Position numbers and translations under genes: made by a program. This document shows, piece after piece, positions 9,023-16,276 of a DNA stretch of 64,000 bases. Source of the stretch: Gemmataceae bacterium (GTDB lineage Bacteria > Planctomycetota > Planctomycetia > Gemmatales > Gemmataceae). The notes beneath the pieces were generated by a model that saw nothing but the letters and a program-made list of their open reading frames with translations, was not told where the DNA came from and did not search any database. Position 1 is the first letter of the stretch. Each line of letters starts with the position of its first letter. The DNA is taken from the NCBI GenBank assembly GCA_901538445.1, contig LR594585.1, positions 424,786 through 488,785 on the forward strand, given 5' to 3'.

Positions 9023-9068
9023 TCGACGTTAAGTGGCAGCCAACCGACCAGTTACAGCCCAATCATCG

Positions 9069-9082
9069 CACATCATGATGTG
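9069..9082. promoter_or_regulatory. 14-bp perfect palindrome upstream of araC-like gene
   Basis: CACATCATGATGTG reads identically on both strands. It lies 157 bp before the chosen regulator start and resembles a dimer binding site. It also creates an upstream in-frame ATG, which is not preferred as the start. Confidence 0.4.
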
Positions 9083-9175
9083 ATGGTATCTATTTTGCTT
9101 TTGCACAGCCTAACCAATGGCTATCTGGAGCAGTGCCTTGTGATTCGGCTCCGTGCGCCGTGTCCGAACGGCACA

Positions 9176-9199
9176 CCGTGGCACACCCGTGTGCCACGG
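9176..9199. promoter_or_regulatory. 24-bp palindrome in the leader of the araC-like gene
   Basis: Two perfect 11-bp arms (CCGTGGCACAC and GTGTGCCACGG) around a 2-nt centre, 40 bp upstream of the regulator's start codon. The central gap is too short for an RNA hairpin loop without losing pairs, so an operator, possibly autoregulatory, is more likely. Confidence 0.5.
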
Positions 9200-9238
9200 C
9201 CGCACACGGGAGAGTCACCGGTTGGGAGTTGTGAGCCG

Positions 9239-10201
9239 ATGCCGCCCGAGTCGCCACGGCCGACCGTTGCACCACCTCCCGTGAGGGTCGTCCCCCTTTC
9301 CGACTTCTCCGAGGCCAGCGAGCTGTTCTCCAGCTGGCACGGTAAATTCGAGCAGATTTCACGCGGCCGGTTCGCGGGCACGCTCCAGGCCCTGCGCGGC
9401 GGGCGGGTTCGGATCATCGGAATCACCTCCAACCAGCGCGTCCGGCTCCGCGGGCGCGACGTCTCGGGCCTCGTGTCTGTCTACCCGGTGACTGACGGGA
9501 ATGGCGGGAGCCTCTGGCACGGCCGCCAGCTCGCCCCCGGCCAGCTCGTGGTCCACGGGGCCGAGGCCGAGACGGACCACTACTCCGCGCGGCGGACGGA
9601 CAACCTGGGGTTGTCGATGCCCCCGGCCGACCTGGAGGAGGCCGCCAGGGCACTTTTGGGCACGGACCGCGCGACCTTACCGCGGACCTGGTCGGCCCTC
9701 TCGCCACCCCCCGGCGCCTTCGCCGGGCTCCACCGCAAGCTCTCGACCCTGCTCGGCCGGGGCGTCGCCGACCCGTCCCTTTTGGGGACGCCGGAGGGCG
9801 GCCAGCTCGAACAGGAGTGTGTTCGGGCGCTCGTCGCCGCACTCTTCACGGTCGACCCGATGCCGGAGTTGTCCCTGCCCGCGCGGTCGGAACAACTTCA
9901 CCGCGCGGAGGACCTTATGCGGACCCAACTCGGCGGGGGGCTCGGGGCGATCGACCTGTGCCGGGAACTCGGCGTCAGCGACCGCACGCTCCGGCTCGCG
10001 TTCCGTGAGCGGTACGGCCTCGGGCCGATTGCGTACTACAAGTGCCTCCGACTGAACGCGGTCCGAACATTCATGAGGGCGAACCCCCTGGCCCCGATTG
10101 CGGACGTGGCTCGCGTGTACGGGTTCCACCACCTCGGGAACTTCGCAGCAGATTACCGCCGCCTGTTCGGCGAGCGGCCGTCCGAGACAGTGCGAGGCTA
10201 G
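9239..10201 (+). CDS. AraC-family transcriptional regulator
   Basis: About 320 residues from the ATG at 9239, which has a GGGAG ribosome site 10-15 nt upstream. The open frame extends to 9080, but the extra 53 residues are arginine/cysteine-rich and cross the palindromes, so they are not taken as coding. The C-terminal 85 residues form the double helix-turn-helix: LCRELGVSDRTLRLAF, then IADVARVYGFHHLGNFAADY and RRLFGERPSE. The N-terminal domain has a cupin-like strand pattern (VSVYPVTDGNG, LAPGQLVVHG) and would bind the inducer. It is divergent from the sulfatase and upstream of a porin. Three shared 17-bp motifs suggest it controls both. Confidence 0.88.
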   Translation: MPPESPRPTVAPPPVRVVPLSDFSEASELFSSWHGKFEQISRGRFAGTLQALRGGRVRIIGITSNQRVRLRGRDVSGLVSVYPVTDGNGGSLWHGRQLAPGQLVVHGAEAETDHYSARRTDNLGLSMPPADLEEAARALLGTDRATLPRTWSALSPPPGAFAGLHRKLSTLLGRGVADPSLLGTPEGGQLEQECVRALVAALFTVDPMPELSLPARSEQLHRAEDLMRTQLGGGLGAIDLCRELGVSDRTLRLAFRERYGLGPIAYYKCLRLNAVRTFMRANPLAPIADVARVYGFHHLGNFAADYRRLFGERPSETVRG

Positions 10202-10291
10202 GCGGCCCGTTGGTTGCCCAAGTGCGGCTGCACCAGGCGACGGCCGGCAAGCCTGACCTGTGGCTGGCACCAGCGCGGCCAAACGCAGGCA

Positions 10292-10308
10292 CTATCCAGA
10301 ACCGGCAA
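10292..10308 (+). promoter_or_regulatory. Operator-like motif, copy 3, before the porin gene
   Basis: CTATCCAGAACCGGCAA, matching copies 1 and 2 at 15-16 of 17 positions and in the same orientation. It ends 133 bp upstream of the porin start. A further CTCGGC a few bases downstream is also shared with copy 1. Confidence 0.55.
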
Positions 10309-10441
10309 TTGACTCGGCCGGGGGCCCGAAGTATGCGCCGCGTCCATCGGACTGTGTTCAGTCTCTCACCGGCTACCGCGCCCGAACGCCTTACGAACCA
10401 GGGCGCTGAGGCGGGTGGGACCGGTGGCGATGGGGGAGGCG

Positions 10442-11764
10442 ATGTTTCGGATCATCATCGCGCTCCTCGTGATGGCGCTAGGCAGCCCCGCAGCCGCGCA
10501 GGTGCCCGGCGCCGACCCACCGCCCCCGCCGGCCGCCGCCCCGTCGGGGGCGACCGAGGCCCCGCTTCCGACGGCCCCAGCAACGACCCGGTTGGAGGAC
10601 CTGCTCAAGCCGACGTTTCGCGTCCGCGGGTTGATTGAGACGGAGGCCGTCGCGGCCGCGCAGTCGGCCCAAAGCAAGGCGGACATCGGGGACATCCAGA
10701 ACGGGTACGGGTTCCGCCGCATCCGCCTCGGGGTACAAGGGGGGATCGGGGACACCGCGAAGTGGGTGTCCGAGGTCGAACTCGCAGGCGGCGACGTCCA
10801 GTTACTCGACGTGTTCGTCGGGCTCACGGCGGTCCCCGGGGTGCGGGAGCTGCGGATCGGCCGGTTCCGCGAGCCGTTCAGCCTCGAGGGGATGACCAGC
10901 GTCAACTACCTGACGCTCCTGGAGCGGTCGCCGCTGAACCCGTTGGACCCCGCCCGGAACTGGGGCGTGTGCGGGTACTGGTGGCCCGACAGCGAGCGGT
11001 ACACGGTCTCGGCGGGGGTCTTTCGCAACGGCACGAACCAGACCGGGAACAGCATCGGCGATCAGGACGCGTGGGCCTACACGGGCCGGGTGACCGGGCT
11101 CCCGGTCTACGAGCCCGAGGACGCCGCGTTCCGGCTCCTCCACCTGGGCGGGGCGTTCTCCACCCGGAACCCGTTCGACGGGCTCGTCGTGTTCAACCCG
11201 GGGCGGGCACCGAGCCTTCTCGCGGTCGTCGACAACCCGGACTCGCCGTTCCTGCCGGCCGTTCAGATCCCCGCGAGCAGCCAGCAAATCTACAACCTCC
11301 AGGCCGCGTCCGTCGCCGGGCCGTGCTCGCTCCAGGGGGAGTTCTTCGCGACCACGATCGACCAGATCGGTGCCGGGAACGTGTTCCTGTACGGCTTCTA
11401 CTCGCAGGTGAGTTACTTCCTGACGGGGGAGCACCGGGGGTACGACCGGACCCGCGGGGCGTTCAGCCAGGCGAACGTGTTGCGGCCGCTGGTCGGCGGC
11501 CGGGCCGGGCCGGGCAGCGGGTTCGGGGCCGTCGAGGTCGCGGCGCGGTACTCCTACTACAACTTCAGCTCCCCGAACCTGCCGCCCACGCCCGAGGGCG
11601 CGTCCAGCCGAGCGATCCTGAACCAGATGGAACTCGGGGTGAACTGGTACCTGAACAACAACACCCGGCTCATGTTCAACTACACCCTGCCGTTCGTTGA
11701 CCGCCTCGGCGTCGGCTCGACCGCTGTGAACGTCTTCGGCCTCCGAGCGGCCCTCTTCTGGTGA
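10442..11764 (+). CDS. Outer-membrane porin, OprO/OprP (phosphate-selective porin) family
   Basis: About 440 residues from the ATG at 10442, which has GGGGAGG just upstream; in-frame GTG/ATG codons at 10415 and 10430 are less likely. The signal peptide is MFRIIIALLVMALGSPAAAQ. A proline/alanine linker follows, then the barrel with family-like segments: GYGFRRIRLGVQG, ELRIGRFREPFSLEG, SPLNPLDPARNWGV and VSAGVFRNG. It ends NVFGLRAALFW with the C-terminal aromatic residue required for barrel assembly. OprO/P-like porins favour anions, which would suit uptake of sulfated sugars or released sulfate. It carries an upstream copy of the motif shared with the sulfatase promoter. Confidence 0.8.
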   Translation: MFRIIIALLVMALGSPAAAQVPGADPPPPPAAAPSGATEAPLPTAPATTRLEDLLKPTFRVRGLIETEAVAAAQSAQSKADIGDIQNGYGFRRIRLGVQGGIGDTAKWVSEVELAGGDVQLLDVFVGLTAVPGVRELRIGRFREPFSLEGMTSVNYLTLLERSPLNPLDPARNWGVCGYWWPDSERYTVSAGVFRNGTNQTGNSIGDQDAWAYTGRVTGLPVYEPEDAAFRLLHLGGAFSTRNPFDGLVVFNPGRAPSLLAVVDNPDSPFLPAVQIPASSQQIYNLQAASVAGPCSLQGEFFATTIDQIGAGNVFLYGFYSQVSYFLTGEHRGYDRTRGAFSQANVLRPLVGGRAGPGSGFGAVEVAARYSYYNFSSPNLPPTPEGASSRAILNQMELGVNWYLNNNTRLMFNYTLPFVDRLGVGSTAVNVFGLRAALFW

Positions 11765-12164
11765 GCACTTCTGGCCCCGCGACACGCACAGTTGGAAGCC
11801 GTGCTCGCTCAACTCCATTGACGCCATCGCTTCAGGGTCAGTCGCGCCGCCCGCCGCTTCCACGCAGGGCTCTGGCTCTCAATTTCGTGAGTATGACGAG
11901 CCGAACCGTGCCGGTACGGCGCTGAGTAACTTGCCATCCTGCTTCTTGCAGGGTGTCAGCGTGCTGCCCAGCAGCGCTGGCAGACCCGACCGCGGGACCA
12001 GGGCGAAGGACATTCAGGCCACCATTTATCCGTTACCAGACCGCCCGGAACTGGCGTCGTCGCCAAGGATTCCTGGGTTCTGCTCCATTGGGACACTTGG
12101 GACACTTCTGTGACCATGTACGGGGCTCGTCGAGCCGGAAAAGAAGCACGGGATGTGACGTGTT
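11765..12164. other. Intergenic stretch at the island's right end
   Basis: No gene is recognised. The sequence is less GC-rich than its surroundings and contains no long frame with family-like motifs. A near-repeat GGGACACTTGGGACACTT is present at about 12090. Confidence 0.4.
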
Positions 12165-12258
12165 CGGCTTCGTGCTGGAGACGAGGGCGAGGATCGCCGT
12201 GCGGATGTGCTCTGGCAAACTTCCCTTACGCCGATCAGGCGTGCGAGGGCGGGGGCCG
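12165..12258 (-). pseudogene. Remnant of a small planctomycete island-associated protein
   Basis: Two minus frames together read PALARLIGV, then (after a one-base shift) GSLPEHIRTAILALVSST. This resembles the C-terminus DLAAITAAWPALTDHIRAAIRALVGT read at 41160-41270 next to the other island's left repeat. Only the tail survives, with a frameshift. Its place beside the right attachment-like repeat suggests it belonged to the element. Confidence 0.45.
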
Positions 12259-12340
12259 TGACGACTACGCCGGATTCTGCGTCGCCACTCACGCCCGATT
12301 TCCATAACCTGTTGGCAGGTAGGACTCCTGCGGCGCGGGC

Positions 12341-12363
12341 TTCGAATCCCCGCAGGGTCACAT
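12341..12363 (+). repeat. attR-like direct repeat of the tRNA-Glu 3' end
   Basis: Exact 23-bp copy of 1751-1773 in the same orientation. Upstream similarity to the tRNA is lost after a few bases, so no second tRNA is present. With the copy at the tRNA it brackets about 10.6 kb of cargo. Confidence 0.7.
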
Positions 12364-12466
12364 CTGCACAGTGGGTAGTGGGTCGCGGTCGGTGGGCGGT
12401 GCGGGGTTCAGCCCGCCCGCCGACTTCCCACGATCGACTGCCCACGTCCCACTTTCAGGTTCACCG

Positions 12467-13177
12467 ATGAACAACATCCCGTGGTGGGGCTACGTCATTC
12501 TGGCCGGGCTCGCGTGGGGCACCTACGTCCCCATCATCTTCTACGGCGGCACCGAACTCACCACCCGACCCGGCACCATCGGCGGGCGGCTCGCGTCGAT
12601 CCTGTGCGTCGGCGTCGCGTACTTCGTCCTCGGCGTCGTGGTCCCGCTCATCCTGATGAGCCTGCGGGACGACGCGAAGCCCGACTGGAAGACGAACGGG
12701 CTGGTGTTCAGCGCGCTCGCGGGCGTCGCGGGTGCGGTCGGCGCGATCTGCGTGATCTTCGCCAGCAAGGCTGCCGTGGACACCGCCAAGGGCGAGTTCG
12801 AGACCCGCGAGGCGGCCCTCGTCGCCCAGATGGACTCCGAGGCGGACCCCGCGAAGAAGGCCGCGACCGAGGCCGAGTTGAAGGAGTTCCGCGGCGAGCG
12901 CGCGAAGTTCTACGCCTCGTACCGCATCCTGATCGCGCCGCTCATCTTCAGCCTCGCGCCGCTCATCAACACCCTGCTCAGCCTGATCTGGCACCCGAAG
13001 CCCGGCGACCCGTTCCACTTCGGGTTCGACCTGCCGTCGTGGCACCTGCCGGTGGGCATCGTGCTGGTCGCGGTCGGCACGTTCCTGGTGCTGTACTCGA
13101 AGGAGGCGGCGGAGGCGAACAAGGCGGCCCCGAAGCCGAGCGCCGCGGCACCGACCCCCGCCGCCCCGAAGGCGTGA
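12467..13177 (+). CDS. Multi-pass inner-membrane protein of unknown function
   Basis: A 236-residue protein from the ATG at 12467. About five hydrophobic segments are visible: 6-24 (WGYVILAGLAWGTYVPII), 37-60, about 80-100, 150-175 and 190-215. A charged, likely cytoplasmic helix (about 105-150, rich in K/E/A) lies between membrane segments 3 and 4. The C-terminus is an alanine/proline tail. The first helix resembles the start of EamA/DMT transporters, but the repeat structure of that family is not evident. The next gene starts 3 bp after the stop, so the two are co-transcribed. Substrate unknown. Confidence 0.7.
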   Translation: MNNIPWWGYVILAGLAWGTYVPIIFYGGTELTTRPGTIGGRLASILCVGVAYFVLGVVVPLILMSLRDDAKPDWKTNGLVFSALAGVAGAVGAICVIFASKAAVDTAKGEFETREAALVAQMDSEADPAKKAATEAELKEFRGERAKFYASYRILIAPLIFSLAPLINTLLSLIWHPKPGDPFHFGFDLPSWHLPVGIVLVAVGTFLVLYSKEAAEANKAAPKPSAAAPTPAAPKA

Positions 13178-13180
13178 CGC

Positions 13181-13606
13181 ATGAGCCCCGAGGAAGCGGT
13201 CGGCCGGTTGAACGCGGTCCTGGCGCACGCCTGGATGGTCCGCACGTTCCTCAAGCACGCCGACGAGATCCAGGGCGACGAGGGGATGCTCGACGTGCCG
13301 CGGACGCTGTACGACAGCATCCGGGCCGTCGAACCGGCCCACCAGCGCGGCGACCTGGGCGAGTACCTCCGACGGCTCAAGGGGAAGCTCCCGAAGCTCC
13401 GCCGGGCGGCCGACCACTTCGCCGCGCACTTCCGGGAGTTCTCCCCGCACACCAACTTCGAGATGGCGAGCGCGTCGCTGCTCGGCGTCGTGCGGGCGAT
13501 GGAAGAAGTGTTCGCGGCGGTGAACTGGGACGAGGTCCGCGCGCTGCCGCGGCCCGCGTCGCCGGACGCGGACCCGCTCGACGACATCGAGATCCCCGAG
13601 GTCTAG
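13181..13606 (+). CDS. Conserved hypothetical helical protein
   Basis: A 141-residue, almost entirely alpha-helical cytoplasmic protein with no signal peptide or membrane segment. It is rich in Arg/Glu/His with an acidic end (DADPLDDIEIPEV). It starts 3 bp after the membrane protein's stop, so the two are translationally coupled and probably act together. No family was recognised. Confidence 0.7.
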   Translation: MSPEEAVGRLNAVLAHAWMVRTFLKHADEIQGDEGMLDVPRTLYDSIRAVEPAHQRGDLGEYLRRLKGKLPKLRRAADHFAAHFREFSPHTNFEMASASLLGVVRAMEEVFAAVNWDEVRALPRPASPDADPLDDIEIPEV

Positions 13607-13627
13607 CCGGCGCGCCGGGCCCGGTGG

Positions 13628-14254
13628 CTACTGCTTCGTGAACTCGGCGGACACGACCCCTTCGCCGGTCCACGCGGCGCTCGGGGCCACCTCGCACCCG
13701 GTGCGGGGGCCGGCGGTGTGCCGCGCGTTGTCCACCTCGGCGACGATCCTGTAGAGCCCCGGTGCGACCCCGGTCACCCCCGGGCCGGGCAGGTGCTCGT
13801 CAGCGATCGACATGATTGCGATCCCGTCGTCGTCGGTGACGCCGGTCGCGGGGCGGACGGTGCCGCCCAGGAACGCCTCGGGCTCGAACGTGACCCGCGC
13901 CCGGGCGGCCGGTTGCCCGTTGAGGGTGACCTTGCAACTGACCGGCATCAGCGCGACCCGCGAGTCCCGCCACTGCCGCACCCGCGCGGTGACCTCCTCC
14001 TCGGTGATCGCCTTGTCCTTGTTCGCGTCGAGGGTCTCCAGGGCCGCGTCCAGCGCGGGGGCCTTCAGCAACTCGTCCCCGCTGATCTTGCCGTCCTTGT
14101 TTGAGTCGTACGCCTCGATCGCGGCCCGGCCCGCGTCGGCCCGGTAGTCGGGCACGGGGATGCGGCCGGGAGCCCGGTCGCAGCCCGCACCCGGCGCGGC
14201 CCCGAGCGCCGCGCCGAGTGCGAGTGCAACGAGCCGGTGGCGGTGCGCGGTCAT
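13628..14254 (-). CDS. EF-hand lipoprotein with carboxypeptidase-regulatory-like domain
   Basis: A 208-residue putative lipoprotein with a signal peptide ending in the lipobox GAGC (C25). Two calcium-binding EF-hand loops follow: DSNKDGKISGDE (canonical) and DANKDKAITEEE (K in place of G at loop position 6, so weaker). The C-terminal half (from about MPVSCKVTLNG) is the beta-sandwich common in planctomycete lipoproteins, with TFEPEAF and GLYRIVAEVD strands. It is probably anchored in a membrane facing the periplasm. It lies just downstream of the DUF1559 gene in the same direction, a frequent pairing in this phylum. Confidence 0.85.
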   Translation of the reverse strand: MTAHRHRLVALALGAALGAAPGAGCDRAPGRIPVPDYRADAGRAAIEAYDSNKDGKISGDELLKAPALDAALETLDANKDKAITEEEVTARVRQWRDSRVALMPVSCKVTLNGQPAARARVTFEPEAFLGGTVRPATGVTDDDGIAIMSIADEHLPGPGVTGVAPGLYRIVAEVDNARHTAGPRTGCEVAPSAAWTGEGVVSAEFTKQ

Positions 14255-14273
14255 GCCGGAACCTCGGTTGGGG

Positions 14274-15194
14274 TTACTCGAAGGAGACGGCCTGTCCGTC
14301 GCCGCGGTTGCCCAGCCGCGCGTGCGTGACCGGGTCGATCGAGAACTGGAGCGGGCGGACGCTGCCGTCGCACATCGCCATGTGGAACACCGCGTGGGGC
14401 GACCCGAAGACGACGCGGTTCAGGTACCCGGGGGTGTCCCGCTGCGGGCGGGGGTTGGAGCACCGGAACACGTCGAAGTCGTGCCCCACCGCCCAGCCCG
14501 CGTCGTTCCCGCTCTCGCCGCCCTTGTAGAAGTCCGGGTTGAGGTACCGCTCGCCCGCGAGGTACGTGTTCGAGAGCCCGTCCTTGACGTCGCCCAGCTT
14601 GATCCCGTTCCGCTCGTGGATCGCGCCGGTCAGGCTCTGGTTGTAGTAGTCCCCGTCGCCGCACGCCGCGCCCGCGGCCTTGGTGCCCCCGTTGGCCGCG
14701 TAGTCGGACCGGGCGAACGTGGCGGGCAGCGTGCCGATGTTGGTGACCCCCGCCATCGGCGAGCACGCCGGGTCGCCCCGGGACGGGCACACGAACGCCT
14801 TCACGACGGCCTGCACCATTTTCGCCGCCTCGGCCTTCTGGGCCGCGCTCCCGGACGGGTGCTGGAGGCCCATGTCGTGCAGGTCCTTCTGCTCGAGGAA
14901 CGGCAGGATGTTGTACTGCCACCCGCCCTGCTGGTTCTTCCCGTACCCCTGGTGCGGGTTCCCGACGAACTTGTAGTGCTGACCCGCAACGGGCAGGTGG
15001 CCGAGCGAGTCCGCGTGGACCTTGCACGCGATCCCGATCTGCTTCAGGTTGTTCAGGCACGTCGTCCGGCTGGCCGCCTCCCGCACCTTCTGCACCGCGG
15101 GCAACAGCAGGCCGATCAGGATCGCGATGATCGCGATCACCACCAGCAACTCGATGATCGTGAACCCGGGTCTCCCCGTACTCGGCCGCTTCAT
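14274..15194 (-). CDS. DUF1559 protein with type IV prepilin-like N-terminus
   Basis: 306 residues from the ATG at 15194, where the prepilin signal starts; the open frame extends further upstream but that part is atypical. [10 protein letters not shown] ends the leader, followed by [19 protein letters not shown] with the +5 glutamate, so a prepilin peptidase should cut after G10. The DUF1559 body carries [17 protein letters not shown] and ends with the planctomycete C-terminal [10 protein letters not shown] motif. Such proteins occur in tens of copies per genome and are thought to be pseudopilin-like surface components. A GAGGTG ribosome site precedes the start. Confidence 0.93.
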   Translation of the reverse strand: MKRPSTGRPGFTIIELLVVIAIIAILIGLLLPAVQKVREAASRTTCLNNLKQIGIACKVHADSLGHLPVAGQHYKFVGNPHQGYGKNQQGGWQYNILPFLEQKDLHDMGLQHPSGSAAQKAEAAKMVQAVVKAFVCPSRGDPACSPMAGVTNIGTLPATFARSDYAANGGTKAAGAACGDGDYYNQSLTGAIHERNGIKLGDVKDGLSNTYLAGERYLNPDFYKGGESGNDAGWAVGHDFDVFRCSNPRPQRDTPGYLNRVVFGSPHAVFHMAMCDGSVRPLQFSIDPVTHARLGNRGDGQAVSFE

Positions 15195-15685
15195 CTGAGC
15201 ACCTCTCGTGTCGGGATCGGGTGCGGTTCCGCGACGAACCACCGCGCCGGTGTGGAACTCTTCGATCAGCCCGCGGCCGCGGACCGGACGGTCCCCGGCC
15301 CCCCCGGCGCCGGGCGCTCGGCGGCCGGGCGTCACGGTCTGCGTGAAGGAGGGGTGAGCAACTCATTCGGAACTGTAACGCCAGCGATTATTCGAATCCG
15401 GAAAAACGTTAGCGAATTTCGGAAGTTGCAAGGGTGGCCGGAACCCGGGGCGAGCGGGGGGGACCGAGGGCGGTCGGACCAACCCGGCGCCTGCGGCACC
15501 GGGCCGGGGTGCCGGTCCCGCGGGTTGGTCCGATCCTGCCGGTTGCGGGGGCGGCGCAATTCGCCGGGATTCGTTGACACCCGGCGGATCTCGCCAAATC
15601 ATGTGAAGGATCCGGCGAACTTCCCAGAGAGGGCCGCGCGTTCGCGGCCCGTGAACCCCTCCGCCTGCCACCGTTCGGAGGCCCA
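15195..15685. other. Divergent intergenic region between DUF1559 and NfeD-like genes
   Basis: About 490 bp without a supported gene. It must carry the promoters of both flanking transcription units. Around 15370-15420 the base composition drops (TTATTCGAATCCGGAAAAA), which fits a promoter region, but no clear -35/-10 pair was identified. Confidence 0.5.
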
Positions 15686-16240
15686 ATGGAAACCGCGTTC
15701 CTCGTCTGCGCCGCGCTCGGCGGCACCCTGCTCGTGTGCCAGTTCGTCGCGGGGTTGGTCGGGTTCGGTGCGGACCACGATTTCGACGCCGACCACGACC
15801 ACGACCTCGGGGCCGACGGCGGCGACCACGGGAACGGGTTCCTGAGCCTCCTCTCGCTCCGGGCCGGGTCGACCGCGGTCACGTTCTTCGGGCTCGGCGG
15901 GCTGACCGCGATGTACTACGGCGTCGAGGAGCCGGCCGCGTTCGCGGTCGCCCTCGGGTCCGGGGCCGCGGCGCTGTACGCGGTGGCCGCGGCGATGAAG
16001 TCACTGGCCGGCCTGAAGGCCGACGGCACGGCCCGGGTCGAGCGGTCGGTCGGCCGCCCCGGCACCGTGTACCTCCGCGTCCCCGCCGCGAAGGCCGGGC
16101 CGGGGAAGGTCCACCTGATGTTGCAGAACCGCACCGTCGAGTACCAGGCCGTGACGCACGGGGCCGAGCTGCCGACCGGCACGCCGGTCAAGGTGGTCGC
16201 GGTCGTCGGCCCGGACACGGTCGAGGTCGAGGCGGCCTGA
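15686..16240 (+). CDS. NfeD-like membrane protein with OB-fold domain
   Basis: A 184-residue protein. Hydrophobic segment 3-27 is followed by an unusual His/Asp-rich loop (DHDFDADHDHD...GDHG, about 28-50) that could bind metal. Two more membrane helices span about 60-100. A soluble C-terminal beta domain (LRVPAAKAGPG, VKVVAVVGPDTVEV) resembles the NfeD OB-fold. The flotillin gene follows after 36 bp, the standard NfeD-flotillin arrangement, and the proteins are expected to form a membrane microdomain complex. It is shorter than long NfeD and lacks the protease domain. Confidence 0.75.
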   Translation: METAFLVCAALGGTLLVCQFVAGLVGFGADHDFDADHDHDLGADGGDHGNGFLSLLSLRAGSTAVTFFGLGGLTAMYYGVEEPAAFAVALGSGAAALYAVAAAMKSLAGLKADGTARVERSVGRPGTVYLRVPAAKAGPGKVHLMLQNRTVEYQAVTHGAELPTGTPVKVVAVVGPDTVEVEAA

Positions 16241-16276
16241 CCCGCACCCCACGCACGCACCACCGGAGGAAGCACC

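Noticed and set aside
9080..9238. N-terminal extension of the AraC-like regulator from the ATG at 9080
   Set aside because: The extension is compositionally unlike the protein, crosses two palindromes, and a good ribosome site precedes the ATG at 9239.
12467..13177. EamA/DMT drug-metabolite transporter
   Set aside because: Only the first helix resembles that family, and the two-repeat ten-helix pattern is absent, so a family name was not given.
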